Source: Verrucomicrobiaceae bacterium UBA1938 (GTDB lineage: Bacteria > Verrucomicrobiota > Verrucomicrobiia > Verrucomicrobiales > Verrucomicrobiaceae). From it: a DNA stretch of 59,182 bases. Of the stretch, positions 40,983 through 49,930 are shown piece after piece. Both the position numbers and the translations under genes were made by a program. Each line of letters starts with the position of its first letter. Position 1 is the first letter of the stretch. Location of the stretch: assembly GCA_002336895.1 (NCBI GenBank), contig DDFC01000016.1, positions 1 to 59,182 of the forward strand, in the 5' to 3' direction. The notes under the pieces are model-generated. The model was given only the letters and a program-made list of their open reading frames with translations, was not told where the DNA came from and ran no database searches.

Positions 40983-41870
40983 ATGTCTTTCCGTCTTGAG
41001 ATGCTGCAGGTAGCCCGCGTGGCACCCAAAGTCCTGGGTGAGTCCACGGAACTTGTGGAGTGCTTTCTCCGTTCCCGTCTTTCCGCCGAGGGCGGCTTCC
41101 TGGACCGCAATGACAAGCCAGACCTGTACTATACGGTATTTGGCCTGGAGGGATTGCAGGCGCTCTCCGTCGATGCAGCCACGCTGCCGGACATACGGCC
41201 TTGGTTGAAACCCTTTGGCGATGGTGCCGGGCAGGACTTTGTGCATCTCTGCTGCCTGGCGCGCTGCTGGGCGAATGCGGGTATGGATCACTTCCCTGCA
41301 TCCTCACGCGAGGCGCTGGCCGCACGCATTGAAATTTATCGCTGCCCGGATGGCGGCTACCACCAGGCACCGCAGCGTGCCAAAGGCAGTGCGTATGGCT
41401 GCCTGCTGGCCTGGGGGGCGTATCAGGATCTCGGTGGCATGCCGCCTGAGCCGTGGCGACTGGCGGAGTGCATGGGCGGCCTGCGCACACCGGATGGTGC
41501 GTGGTCAAACGAGCCCGGCATTCCCGTCGGCTCCACCACGGCCACAGCTGCCATGGTGGCCCTGCACCGCCACATGGACATGCCGCCGCCACCGGAGGCC
41601 GTGGACTGGCTGATGCGCCAGTGCCTGCCCGCAGGCGGCTTCCTGGCCCTGCCCGCAGCTCCGCTGCCAGACCTGCTTTCCACCGCCGTGGCCCTGCATG
41701 CGCTGGACGCCGTGCAGGCGGACTTTTCCCGACTGAAGGAGCCCTGCCTCGATTTCGTCGATTCCCTCTGGGACGCCACAGGCGGCTTCCACGGAAACTG
41801 GACTGATGACATGCTCGACTGCGAGTATACCTACTACGGCCTGCTGGCGCTGGGGCATCTGTCTTTGTGA
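40983..41870 (+). CDS. Prenyltransferase/squalene-oxidase-repeat (alpha/alpha toroid) protein
   Basis: A 295-aa protein of the protein-prenyltransferase beta-like fold. Repeats are visible: LRSRLSAEGGFLDRNDKPDLYYTVFGLEG, IYRCPDGGYHQAPQRAKGSAYG, GGLRTPDGAWSNEPGIPVGSTTATAAM and the last GGFHGNWTDDMLDCEYTYYGLLALG. The Asp-Cys pair in the final repeat sits where the zinc ligands of true prenyltransferases lie, but a clear CAAX-type active site cannot be shown. Such proteins are scattered in Planctomycetes and Verrucomicrobia with unknown substrates. It is divergent from tRNA-Leu and menG. Confidence 0.82.
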   Translation: MSFRLEMLQVARVAPKVLGESTELVECFLRSRLSAEGGFLDRNDKPDLYYTVFGLEGLQALSVDAATLPDIRPWLKPFGDGAGQDFVHLCCLARCWANAGMDHFPASSREALAARIEIYRCPDGGYHQAPQRAKGSAYGCLLAWGAYQDLGGMPPEPWRLAECMGGLRTPDGAWSNEPGIPVGSTTATAAMVALHRHMDMPPPPEAVDWLMRQCLPAGGFLALPAAPLPDLLSTAVALHALDAVQADFSRLKEPCLDFVDSLWDATGGFHGNWTDDMLDCEYTYYGLLALGHLSL

Positions 41871-42004
41871 GCGGGATGGGGCGCAAGCTGATGATGCGCA
41901 AGGGATTCTGCGCTGCGCGAGTTGACTCGTAAATCAGGAGGCTGGCGTGCCGCACAGAGGACTGCGGACCACGATGCTGACGCCTGTGCGACGCTCTCAA
42001 GGCT

Positions 42005-42040
42005 CAACAAAAAACCCGGATCTTGCGACCCGGGTTTCTT
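42005..42040 (-). terminator. Intrinsic terminator of the DUF1501 gene
   Basis: AAACCCGG (42012-42019) and CCGGGTTT (42030-42037) form a strong stem around TCTTGCGAC. On the minus strand the stem is followed by TTTTTTGTTG, 27 bases after the DUF1501 stop codon at 42067. On the plus strand it could also stop readthrough from the prenyltransferase-repeat gene. Confidence 0.85.
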
Positions 42041-42066
42041 GAATGACTTTTCCGTGAAGCGTCTGC

Positions 42067-43401
42067 TTACGCCATGACTTCCGTGAGGATGCGGCCACCA
42101 TTGACGATGTCGATGGGGCGCACGCCGTCGGCCATGATGCGCTTCTCGCCATTGATGCCGAGAAGGCGGTACATGGTCTTGGCCAGATCTTCTGGACCCA
42201 CGGCGTCGCGATCAGGCTCGCCACCCAGAGGATCGGAAGCACCGTGGATGTAGCCTTCCTTCACACCACCGCCGGCGAGGGCGACGGAGAAGACGCGCGG
42301 CCAGTGGTCACGGCCGTTGGTGCCGTTCACCTTTGGCGTGCGGCCGAATTCGGAGCTGACCATCACCAGCGTGCGCTTGAGCATGCCGCGGTCGGAGAGA
42401 TCGGTGATCAGGCGGGCAAAGGCCTGGTCAAAGTTCACGGCCTGACCTTCGAAGGCGCTCTTGATGTTGGAGTGGTGATCCCAGCTGCCATAGTTCACAG
42501 AGACCATGCGCACACCGGCTTCCACAAGACGGCGGGCCAGCAGGAAGCGCTGACCGGCGGTGTTGCGGCCGTATTCGTCACGCAGCTTGTCGGATTCCTT
42601 GGTGAGATCGAAGGCTTCGCGGGCTTTGGCGCTGCTGATCAGGCCGTAAGCGGACTGGTAGAAGCTGTCCATGGCACTGATGGAGTCGGCCTTTTCCACA
42701 GCCTTGAAATGCTCGTCCACAGCACCCAGGAGGTTGCGGCGGCGGTCAAAGCGCTTCTCATCAACATCCTTCGGAGTCAGGAGGTCGCGCACGGTAAAGC
42801 CCTTGTCAGCAGGATCACTGCCCAGTGCGAAGGGGCCGAAGGCGCTGCTCATGTAGCCAGTGCCCTGGTCAGGAGCGACCATGTTTGGCACCACCACATA
42901 GGGAGGCAGGTTGTTGCGGCTGCCCTGCTCGTGAGAGATGATGGAACCAAAGCTGGGGAACTTGATGGCCGGGCTGGGGCGGTAGCCGGTGAACATGTTG
43001 TGCGTGCCACGCTCATGGGCGGCCTCACCGTGCGTCATGGAGCGGATGACGGTGAGCTTGTTCATGATCTTGGCAATGTTGGCAAACTTCTCACCCACAT
43101 ACTCTCCGGGGATGGAGGTCTTGATGGGGGTAAAGGGGCCGCGGTAGTCCGGAGAGGCAAAAGGCTTGGGATCCCAGGACTCGTGCTGCGCCATACCACC
43201 CGGCAGATAGATGTGGATGATTGAGTCCGCGACAGGTTTGAAGGTCTCCACTTCAGGCATCACCGCCGCAGCCTGCAGGCGCATCATCTCTGGCAAGGTG
43301 AGGCCGAGGCCGCCGACCATGCCGACGTACATAAAGTCACGACGACTGACACCGGAGCGCAGATCAAGGTGATTGCCTTGGCAGAAGGGGTGCATTTTCA
43401 T
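42067..43401 (-). CDS. DUF1501 family Tat-exported protein
   Basis: A 444-aa member of the sulfatase-like DUF1501 family, common and multiplied in Planctomycetes and Verrucomicrobia. The Tat signal SRRDFMYVG lies near residue 20. Family motifs include HIYLPGGMAQHESWDPKP, MTHGEAAHERGTHNMFTGYRPSP, VSVNYGSWDHHSNI and SSEFGRTPKVNGTNGRDHWPRVF, with the histidines of an alkaline-phosphatase-like metal site. The usual partner gene (DUF1549/DUF1553, Planctomycete cytochrome C) is absent on either side. It ends in a strong terminator, so it is a single-gene unit or the end of one. Confidence 0.93.
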   Translation of the reverse strand: MKMHPFCQGNHLDLRSGVSRRDFMYVGMVGGLGLTLPEMMRLQAAAVMPEVETFKPVADSIIHIYLPGGMAQHESWDPKPFASPDYRGPFTPIKTSIPGEYVGEKFANIAKIMNKLTVIRSMTHGEAAHERGTHNMFTGYRPSPAIKFPSFGSIISHEQGSRNNLPPYVVVPNMVAPDQGTGYMSSAFGPFALGSDPADKGFTVRDLLTPKDVDEKRFDRRRNLLGAVDEHFKAVEKADSISAMDSFYQSAYGLISSAKAREAFDLTKESDKLRDEYGRNTAGQRFLLARRLVEAGVRMVSVNYGSWDHHSNIKSAFEGQAVNFDQAFARLITDLSDRGMLKRTLVMVSSEFGRTPKVNGTNGRDHWPRVFSVALAGGGVKEGYIHGASDPLGGEPDRDAVGPEDLAKTMYRLLGINGEKRIMADGVRPIDIVNGGRILTEVMA

Positions 43402-43503
43402 AGAGGAGAGGGGATTGTTGATGAGATCGGGAGGAGTTACGGGGCGACCGGGACGTTCTTGCAGATTTTGCGAAAAATGGCACGAATCGTGTCATCCCCA
43501 TCT

Positions 43504-44724
43504 TCAGGGAGTCACCCAGCCATAACGCACAAACTGATGGATCCACACCTGAAAATCCACCGGCGCATCCACCGGGAACTTCAACATCAAGGTCATCGGC
43601 ACAGTGGCGTCAGCGCTCTGCTGCAGACGGTAGTCCAGCCCCTTGGCCAGCTGGCTGTCTTTCCGCGCGTAGCCATATACCACCTTGGCTCCGGGTTCGG
43701 AGATGTTGCGTAGACTGTAGCAGTTCAGCACGGCTGGATTTCCAAAGGAATTTTCATAGTGCCCGGCCGGAGAAACCAGCACTCGAAAAAGCGCGGGAGC
43801 CGCCCGCTTTTGTTCCAGAAAGTCTGACCACGCCATATCCCCGGCACCCACAAAGGATTCCCAGTCCACCAGAGGCCCTGAGGACGTGTGCTCCACCGTG
43901 GCTAGACGACGCCCGCCACCTTCAAACACCACCACGTGCTCGCTGAATTTTGGCGAGATCTCGGCCGCCTCCACTATCGAATCAAAGGCGATGGGACCAT
44001 CCGCATTTTTTGAGTAGTAGATGCTCATCAGCGGTGCCACGCGCAATTTATCACGCACCATGATGACTCGCTGCTTCCAGGTTGGGGCTTCCAGAAACTT
44101 CGTCAGCACATCCTGTGCGGCGGCCAGTTTGGCCAGATTTTCATTGGAAACGCTGGCTGCAGGCAGCTGTGCGGCGGTTTTGAGATTGCTGCTGCCCGTG
44201 GGCCGAAACACCAGATTGCCCGAATTGACCGGCGGCAGCGCTTCGTCCGGCGTCAGCATGGGCATGGCAGGCTGCACTGGTTTTTCCTTTTCATTGCCAG
44301 CAGAGAGTTTCTCCTGCCCAGCACCACCACCGGCATTTTTGGCTTTCTGGGGCGCAGATGCGGAAGGCATCAGACTCCACACCACCAGCACCAGCACGAT
44401 GAGGCCCACCGCGCCGGATCCTATCATGAGTCGCTTGCGGAATTGCTTGATCTCAGGATCCATCCGCATGCGCTCAAAGGCGTCTCCGGGCAGCGGCTGA
44501 GGCTCATAGGCGGGCTCGACTCGCGTCTGGCTGGCTGGAGCGGCGGCAGGCGGCTCATTCTGCTGCATCAGCAGAGCCCGGCGCTTTGTCTTGGTGGTCT
44601 TTTCCGCCATCTGCAGCATCACCACCTGTCCGCACTCTGGGCAGGGACGCGAGCGCGTCACTGAGGAGACCTGGATTTCGACGGTCTTTTCGCAATGGGG
44701 GCAGACAAGGGTGGTGGCCGGCAT
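43504..44724 (-). CDS. Membrane protein with N-terminal zinc ribbon, unknown function
   Basis: A 406-aa protein. The start is a zinc ribbon with two CxxC pairs (CPHCEKTVEIQ and CPECGQ), then a Pro/Ala-rich linker with a basic patch, a single membrane span at about 99-116 (IGSGAVGLIVLVLVVWSLM), and a large outer domain with no recognised fold. The outer part contains beta-strand stretches and few conserved-looking residues. It lies 70 bp downstream of the carboxypeptidase gene on the same strand and may be co-transcribed. No function is proposed. Confidence 0.7.
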   Translation of the reverse strand: MPATTLVCPHCEKTVEIQVSSVTRSRPCPECGQVVMLQMAEKTTKTKRRALLMQQNEPPAAAPASQTRVEPAYEPQPLPGDAFERMRMDPEIKQFRKRLMIGSGAVGLIVLVLVVWSLMPSASAPQKAKNAGGGAGQEKLSAGNEKEKPVQPAMPMLTPDEALPPVNSGNLVFRPTGSSNLKTAAQLPAASVSNENLAKLAAAQDVLTKFLEAPTWKQRVIMVRDKLRVAPLMSIYYSKNADGPIAFDSIVEAAEISPKFSEHVVVFEGGGRRLATVEHTSSGPLVDWESFVGAGDMAWSDFLEQKRAAPALFRVLVSPAGHYENSFGNPAVLNCYSLRNISEPGAKVVYGYARKDSQLAKGLDYRLQQSADATVPMTLMLKFPVDAPVDFQVWIHQFVRYGWVTP

Positions 44725-44794
44725 TCGATGCTAAACAGGAAGGGGGTAAAAAGGCACTGTGGTTGTTGAACGCCAAACCGCAACCAACGGTTGC

Positions 44795-45757
44795 TCAATT
44801 TCCATGCCACGAAGCCATTGCCACGCCGCCGTGGGAGCGCAGCCTCTGCAGGCCCCAGCTCATCATGATACGGGCGTCCTCCCAGATGTATTTCGTCTTC
44901 GTCCCCAGCTGCACCAGAATGACCTCCCGCCCGCCGCTGACGGCGCTGGAGATGAGGCAGCGCCCGCTGGCCACGGTGTAGCCGGTCTTCATGCCGTTGC
45001 ACTCAGGCATCACGCCCAGCAGTTCGTTGGTATTTGTCAGCGTCATCACCCGCCCGCTGGCAAAGCGGAAGGAGAAGTATTTCCGCCGCACGATGTCGCG
45101 GATGGTGCTGTTGCGGTAGGCCGCCATGGCCACCCGGGCCATGTCCCTTGCGGTGGAGTGCTGCCCGCCCACGGTCAGCCCGTGGGGGTTTTTGAAATTC
45201 GAGTTCACACAGCCCAGGGAGCGTGCCTTGGCATTCATCTTGGCCGCAAAGGCGCTGGTGCTGCCAGCATTGTCACGTGCCAGCACATTGGCCACATCGT
45301 TCGCGCTCTTCACCAGAAAGGCGTAGAGCAGTTCACGGCGGGAGTACACATCCCCGGGGCGGATCCCCAGACGCGTGGGCTCCACGGCCACATCCGAGGC
45401 CTGCACACGCACCATTTTATCCAGATTTCCCGCATCCAGCACCACCAGCGCCGTCACCAGCTTCTGCGTGCTGGCCACAGCTCGTGCCGACTCAAAGCTG
45501 CGCCCAGCCAGATGCTGACCGCTGCGGGCGTCCAGCAGCAGATAGGAGGCTGCGCGGATGGACGGCCCTGAGGTGGCCACCAGCATGGGCCGCTCCGGGA
45601 GCATGACCGGCATCACCTGCGCGGCATCCCCCTCGGCATACATGTGCTGGGTGTTGGGTGCCACCGGCAGGGCGCGCACCACGCCCATGTCGGCACAGCT
45701 GGCCAGCGAACACGCCGCTGCACCCGACATCAAAAGCTGCATCAATCTCATCATCAT
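44795..45757 (-). CDS. Lipoprotein D-alanyl-D-alanine carboxypeptidase (PBP5/6-like)
   Basis: Trims the terminal D-alanine from peptidoglycan stem peptides. 320 aa. A lipobox (LASC, Cys21) follows the signal, unlike classical DacA, which is held by a C-terminal helix. The serine-peptidase S11 triad is intact: Ser96-x-x-Lys99 in ASTQK, Ser-x-Asn in LVKSANDVANVL, and Lys-Thr-Gly in MKTGYTV, with NSNFKNPHGL. The start is one of three Met codons in a row at 45757. It lacks the C-terminal PBP5_C domain. It is divergent from the parvulin gene across about 140 bp. Confidence 0.92.
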   Translation of the reverse strand: MMMRLMQLLMSGAAACSLASCADMGVVRALPVAPNTQHMYAEGDAAQVMPVMLPERPMLVATSGPSIRAASYLLLDARSGQHLAGRSFESARAVASTQKLVTALVVLDAGNLDKMVRVQASDVAVEPTRLGIRPGDVYSRRELLYAFLVKSANDVANVLARDNAGSTSAFAAKMNAKARSLGCVNSNFKNPHGLTVGGQHSTARDMARVAMAAYRNSTIRDIVRRKYFSFRFASGRVMTLTNTNELLGVMPECNGMKTGYTVASGRCLISSAVSGGREVILVQLGTKTKYIWEDARIMMSWGLQRLRSHGGVAMASWHGN

Positions 45758-45898
45758 TGTCTCGTGGAAGGAGGGAAGGAAATGCCGCACCAGTCCGCAG
45801 GTTTCGTGCCCGAGAGGGGGTGGACCGGTCATGGCGCGCCAGCATCTAGGCCACCCCATCTTTGTTGTCAAACCTTGCGCCCGCCGCCCCCGCGCTCC

Positions 45899-46801
45899 AT
45901 GTTCGCCGCCCTTATGGCACTTATCATCAACGGCGAGCACATCGACGACGAAATCATCGAGGCGGAGTTCCGCCACATCAAAAGCCATTTCGAGCGCACC
46001 CTCCAGGTGGCCTGCTGTGAGCGCGACCCCGAGTTCCGCACCATGGCCAAGGACAACGTGACCTCCCGTGCCCTGCTCAACCAGGAAAGCCGCCGCCGCC
46101 ATCCCGACATCTCCGAAGAGGAAATCTCTGCCCGCCTGAACAAGCTGATCGATGAGGCCGGGGGTGAAACCCAGTTCTATGTGAACATCGGCATGCCCAT
46201 GAAGGATGCCTCCCTCGTGCGGGAAAATGTGGCCGGAGGTGTGCGCCTGGACAAGACGCTGCAGGAAATCTACTCCCCGGAACCCGAGCCCACCGAGGCC
46301 GAGCTGCGTGCCTGCTATGAGGCCAACCTGAAACACTACATGACCGACGAGGAGATCCGCGCCTCTCACATCACCAAGGGCCTCCAGGGTGCCACCAGCC
46401 GCCTGGAAATCTACCACTCCATGCGCGACATCCGCTCCCAGCTCCTGGCCGGGGCCGACTTTGCCAAACTGGCCGAGGAGTACCGAAATGACGAACAGCA
46501 GCAAATCGACCTCGGCTGGTTCAAGCGCGGCGAGTTCATGGAGGAGTTTGAGACCATCGCCTTCTCCATGGGAGAGGGGGAGATCAGCCCCGTCTTCACC
46601 ACCCAGCTCGGCTTCCACGTCTGCACCCTCACTGGCCGCCGCCCCTCCGTGGCACGCCCCTTTGACGAGGTGAAGGACGAAGTCCGCGCCCGCTTCCTCG
46701 AAGAATACCGCGACAAAAAGTTCAATGCCTTCCTCGAAGAACTGAAAGCGAAGGCCAAGATCGAAGATACCGATCCCGAAGGCGAGAACTGCCAGCACTG
46801 A
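45899..46801 (+). CDS. Parvulin-type peptidyl-prolyl isomerase (SurA/PrsA-like)
   Basis: A 300-aa chaperone-isomerase. Residues about 160-265 are a rotamase domain: TDEEIRASHITKGL, LLAGADFAKLAEEYRNDEQQQIDLGWFKRGEFMEEFE, AFSMGEGEISPVFTTQLGFHV. The N-terminal 150 residues form a helical SurA-like chaperone region (INGEHIDDEIIEAEF). No signal peptide is seen, so the protein may be cytoplasmic, or the start may be wrong; ATG 45899 is first and 45914 second. It ends 36 bp from the zinc-ribbon gene, which runs the other way. Confidence 0.88.
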   Translation: MFAALMALIINGEHIDDEIIEAEFRHIKSHFERTLQVACCERDPEFRTMAKDNVTSRALLNQESRRRHPDISEEEISARLNKLIDEAGGETQFYVNIGMPMKDASLVRENVAGGVRLDKTLQEIYSPEPEPTEAELRACYEANLKHYMTDEEIRASHITKGLQGATSRLEIYHSMRDIRSQLLAGADFAKLAEEYRNDEQQQIDLGWFKRGEFMEEFETIAFSMGEGEISPVFTTQLGFHVCTLTGRRPSVARPFDEVKDEVRARFLEEYRDKKFNAFLEELKAKAKIEDTDPEGENCQH

Positions 46802-46837
46802 TGAGCAGAGTTCTGCGGGCAATCCGCATCAACCACC

Positions 46838-47386
46838 CTACATCTTCGAAATCACCGGCACCGGCGGCTGAATATCCTGCAGGGGCTCAGGTAGAGAGTC
46901 CATCGGCGGCGGCCCGGGGAAATTGTCATCCACAAAACGCCGCCAGGTGTCCCTCGTCTTCTGGGAGATGAAGCCCTGCACGGTGTCGCCACACTTGCCG
47001 CAGATCATCACGCTGTGCAGGAGGGAGAGCCCCTCGCACACGCCCGTGATCACAAAGTCGTCCATGCCTTCCGCATCGCGGCGGGCATCACACACAGCAC
47101 AGGAGTCCAGTCCACGGTCTACCGACACCTGCTCGTGCTGAAACTGGGCCAGTCGCTTTTTCGACTCCTGGGAAAACTCCTCCATCATCTGCGTGCGGCA
47201 GTGGTCGCACAGGGCGTACTCCATCACGCACTCGCCACGCTTGTAGGCCTTGGAAATCTGAAAGCCTCCGGGGAAATCTGGCAGCGATTCCCCGCAGCGC
47301 GTGCAGTTCTGAAACGGACGCTCCTCATACTCGCACCGCAGATCGGGCGGAATGGGTGGCGGCTGCTGGAGATCGTGTTCAGACAT
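46838..47386 (-). CDS. Small zinc-ribbon protein of unknown function (four CxxC pairs)
   Basis: A 182-aa soluble protein with four CxxC knuckles: NCTRCGES, LCDHCRTQ, SCAVCDAR and ICGKCGDT, enough for two zinc sites. The C-terminal 40 residues are proline-rich. The start at 47386 (MSEHDLQQ) is chosen over an ATG eight codons upstream, which lies closer to the divergent propeller gene. No enzymatic motif was found. A protein- or nucleic-acid-binding role is possible from the zinc ribbons alone. Confidence 0.7.
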   Translation of the reverse strand: MSEHDLQQPPPIPPDLRCEYEERPFQNCTRCGESLPDFPGGFQISKAYKRGECVMEYALCDHCRTQMMEEFSQESKKRLAQFQHEQVSVDRGLDSCAVCDARRDAEGMDDFVITGVCEGLSLLHSVMICGKCGDTVQGFISQKTRDTWRRFVDDNFPGPPPMDSLPEPLQDIQPPVPVISKM

Positions 47387-47437
47387 CGGCTTGTTTGCAA
47401 CAAAGCGCACAACATGCCAGTTTCACAGTCCAATCTC

Positions 47438-48571
47438 ATGCGCGTCCTGCTTTTCCTCAGCCTCCTCCTCGCCGCCTCCCTCCGGGCTCAGAACACCGAC
47501 TGGCCGGATTCGCGCGGCAATGCCGCCATGACCGGCACCTCGCCCGTGGAGCTGAAATTCCCCCTGGAACTGGCGTGGCAGTTCAAGCTGATGGACAAGC
47601 CCAAAGGGCAGTCTGAAATGCTCGTCTCCAGCGCCGTGGTACGCGGCGGCAGGGTGTATCTCGGATGCAAGGACGGGAAGTTCTTCTGTCTCGATCTCGC
47701 CACCGGCAAGGAAGTCTGGCACACCGAAGCCAAGGGGGCTTTTGACGGAGCCGCCGCCTTTGCCGGAGACTTTGTTGTAGTGGGCTGCCAGGATGGATTC
47801 ATCTACGCCTGGAACGCCGCCACCGGCAAGGAGGGCTGGAAATACGAAACGCAGGCCGAGATCCACGCCTCCGCCAATGTGTGGACTGATCCCGCCACCA
47901 AAGCGCAGAAAATCATCATCGGCAGCTACGACTACTCCATCTACTGCCTCGACGCCAAAACTGGGGCCAAGGAATGGGCTGCCGAGACCGGCTACTACAT
48001 CAACGGCGGCTCCGCCGTAGGTGATGGCAAAGTGGTCTTTGGCGGCTGCGACAGCGTGCTGCATGTGCACGATGTGAAGACCGGCAAGGAGGAGCGCCAG
48101 ATCGAAGTGGGTGCGTACATCGGCAACAATGTGGCGATAGCTGACGGCGTCATCTACGTGAGCCACTATGGCAACCGCGTGGGTGCCTACAAGATCGCCG
48201 ACGGCACCAAGCTCTGGGAATACGGTGAGCGCGAGTTCGAGTACTACGCCGCCCCTGCCATCTGGGAAAACGGCGTCTATGTTGGTGGCAGAGATAAACG
48301 CTTCCACGCCATTGACCGCAAGACCGGTGCGCAGCTTTGGGAATTCCGTGCACGGGATCGGATCGACAGCAGCGCCGTCATCTGCGCCGGCAAGGTGGCC
48401 CTCTTCGGCTGTGATGATGGGTATATCTACGCGCTGGACCTCAAGACCGGCAAGGAGGTCTGGCACAACGAAATCGGTGCCCCCGTGAAGACCTCAGCCG
48501 CCGTTGCAGGAAGCCACGTCCTCTTCGGTGCGGATGATGGCCTGCTGTATGTGTTTAAGAACGGGAAGTGA
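47438..48571 (+). CDS. Secreted PQQ-like beta-propeller protein
   Basis: A 377-aa exported protein with signal peptide (MRVLLFLSLLLAASLRAQ). Then come seven or eight WD-like PQQ blades, each with an LDxxTGKExW-type core (LDLATGKEVWHTE, WNAATGKEGWKYE, LDAKTGAKEWAAE, IDRKTGAQLWEFR, LDLKTGKEVWHNE). Because the blades carry the outer-propeller sequence but no dehydrogenase heme or calcium site was seen, it is probably a scaffold or BamB-like protein rather than an alcohol dehydrogenase. It is divergent from the zinc-ribbon gene with 51 bp between starts. Confidence 0.85.
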   Translation: MRVLLFLSLLLAASLRAQNTDWPDSRGNAAMTGTSPVELKFPLELAWQFKLMDKPKGQSEMLVSSAVVRGGRVYLGCKDGKFFCLDLATGKEVWHTEAKGAFDGAAAFAGDFVVVGCQDGFIYAWNAATGKEGWKYETQAEIHASANVWTDPATKAQKIIIGSYDYSIYCLDAKTGAKEWAAETGYYINGGSAVGDGKVVFGGCDSVLHVHDVKTGKEERQIEVGAYIGNNVAIADGVIYVSHYGNRVGAYKIADGTKLWEYGEREFEYYAAPAIWENGVYVGGRDKRFHAIDRKTGAQLWEFRARDRIDSSAVICAGKVALFGCDDGYIYALDLKTGKEVWHNEIGAPVKTSAAVAGSHVLFGADDGLLYVFKNGK

Positions 48572-48601
48572 GTGGTCTTGTAGTCTCCCTCCCCCGCCCA
48601 A

Positions 48602-49168
48602 TCACGCCATGCTGATGGCCTCCGCAGCCATCTCCATGTGTGCCATGACCCCATAGCAGCCCATGCCAGCCTTTGGCACCAGTCCGAAAAGGTGGCGCAG
48701 CTTGCGCTTGGCACGCCAGAGGATGGAGCGGCGGATGTTGCGGTGAATGGCGAATTTCTTGACGTATTTTGTCACCGTCCAGTACGTGGTCAGCCCATCT
48801 GGAAAGAAGGCGGTGTCTCCGGCACGCAGCGTATGAATCTTGCGCTCCGGAGTCTGTTCCTCGATCACCACCTCCCCCTCCAGGATCTGCACGATCTCAT
48901 CCAGCCCATACACCCACTTGAAACGGCCGGCATGGCACTCCCAGACAGCGCAGGAGAGCGTTTTGTCCCCGGCAATCGCCAGCGTGGTGGCACGGGCGAT
49001 CGGATTACCCTCCAGAATCCAGTCGGGATTGATGGGGGAAGGCTGGAGATCTTGCTGATGGACAGAGCCCGTCTGAATCAACGGGGCACTGCCGGGAATT
49101 CGTTGGCTGACAGATTTTGGGGCGCTGCTGTCGCTGATCCCAATGGGCGAGTTGAGTGTATTTTCCAT
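48602..49168 (-). CDS. Cupin domain protein (DUF861/EutQ-like)
   Basis: A 188-aa protein. The cupin core reads ECHAGRFKWVYGLDEIVQILEGEVVIEE and LRAGDTAFFPDGLTTYWTV, the DUF861 pattern, with residues expected of a small-molecule-binding beta-barrel. The C-terminal 50 residues are a basic, hydrophobic extension (KYVKKFAIHRNIRRSILWRAKRKLR) that is not part of the barrel and could bind a membrane. The full metal-binding His set is not present. Function not known. Confidence 0.75.
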   Translation of the reverse strand: MENTLNSPIGISDSSAPKSVSQRIPGSAPLIQTGSVHQQDLQPSPINPDWILEGNPIARATTLAIAGDKTLSCAVWECHAGRFKWVYGLDEIVQILEGEVVIEEQTPERKIHTLRAGDTAFFPDGLTTYWTVTKYVKKFAIHRNIRRSILWRAKRKLRHLFGLVPKAGMGCYGVMAHMEMAAEAISMA

Positions 49169-49350
49169 ATTTTCCAGCTTTATAGATAATAGCCAAATTG
49201 CCTATTGTCGAGAAATGCTGTGTAGCGGAAGCCTGATTTGGATGACCAAGCTGAAGCCTAATGGTGCTAAAGCACGACGTTCTGGCTCTGCGACGCAGCT
49301 ACTGAGATCTTTCTGCCTCTAGGCATGCTGATATAGCATCCCGAATCGGT

Positions 49351-49718
49351 CTAAAACACGAGGCAGCCCAAAGCATATACCAGCCCCATCAGCGCCCCAC
49401 CCACTAAAAGCAGCGGAAGCAACAAGCCCAGCACTCCGCCCAGAACCATTCCCACGATGCAGCCCCCTGTGGCTCCGTTCGCCCCAAAGAGACGATACCC
49501 CACCCATGCCCCTGTAAATCCTCCACAATGATCCCTGCATGCACACACCCGAGAAAGACCTTTTCCCGCAGGCGATCCCGCTTCACCCGCTCCAGCAGAC
49601 GAGCCTCTTCATAAAGATCCAAATGCCGTACCGGCACCCACTCATAACGCAAGCGATACCCCGTCGGGCAATCCTGCAGGACCGCCTCCAACGATGCCGC
49701 ATAACGTTTCCGTCTCAT
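49351..49718 (-). pseudogene. Small two-span membrane protein broken by a one-base frame change
   Basis: The first frame starts at 49718 (MRRKRYAASLEAVLQDCPTG) and gives a soluble, helical N-terminus, then a hydrophobic VFLGCVHAGIIV. It then becomes unlike protein. The -1 frame continues from about 49523 with GGFTGAWVGYRLFGANGAT, a glycine-zipper-like pair of spans (LGGVLGLLLPLLLVGGALMG) to a stop at 49351. One extra G at GTGGAG (49521-49526) joins the frames into a 122-aa protein with two membrane spans. Whether it is a real frameshift mutation, a sequencing miss, or a recoded gene cannot be decided here. Confidence 0.55.
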
Positions 49719-49930
49719 GGCAGTGCAAGGTGAGGCAGGAACCAAGAGCGATGCCCACGCAACACAAGCGCTTTCGACTTCCTTAACGTTTCCGAATCAT
49801 ACGCCTCTTGATAGCCGCAAAATCGAACGCTCCTACAGCATCATGAAGAAAGGTCACCCGATGTGACCTCAGACGCTCAGAAGCCACTGCCTGCTGAAAT
49901 GAATGTCACACAGGCCAAAGCCGCCGCGCC
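49719..49930. terminator. Gap with terminator-like hairpin below the acetylxylan esterase gene
   Basis: AGGTCAC (49851-49857) and GTGACCT (49863-49869) form a perfect 7-bp stem around CCGAT. On the minus strand it lies 62 bases after the acetylxylan esterase stop and is followed by TTTCTTC, a weak U-tract. No other feature was seen in this stretch. Confidence 0.5.

Noticed and set aside
40825..42000. 391-codon open frame on the minus strand
   Set aside because: It runs across the tRNA-Leu gene and antisense to the prenyltransferase-repeat gene, is rich in Arg/Pro/Ser and has no domain; a shadow of GC-rich coding DNA.
45758..46822. Upstream extension of the carboxypeptidase frame
   Set aside because: It lies antisense within the parvulin gene, which has clear rotamase motifs; the lipobox fixes the true start at 45757.
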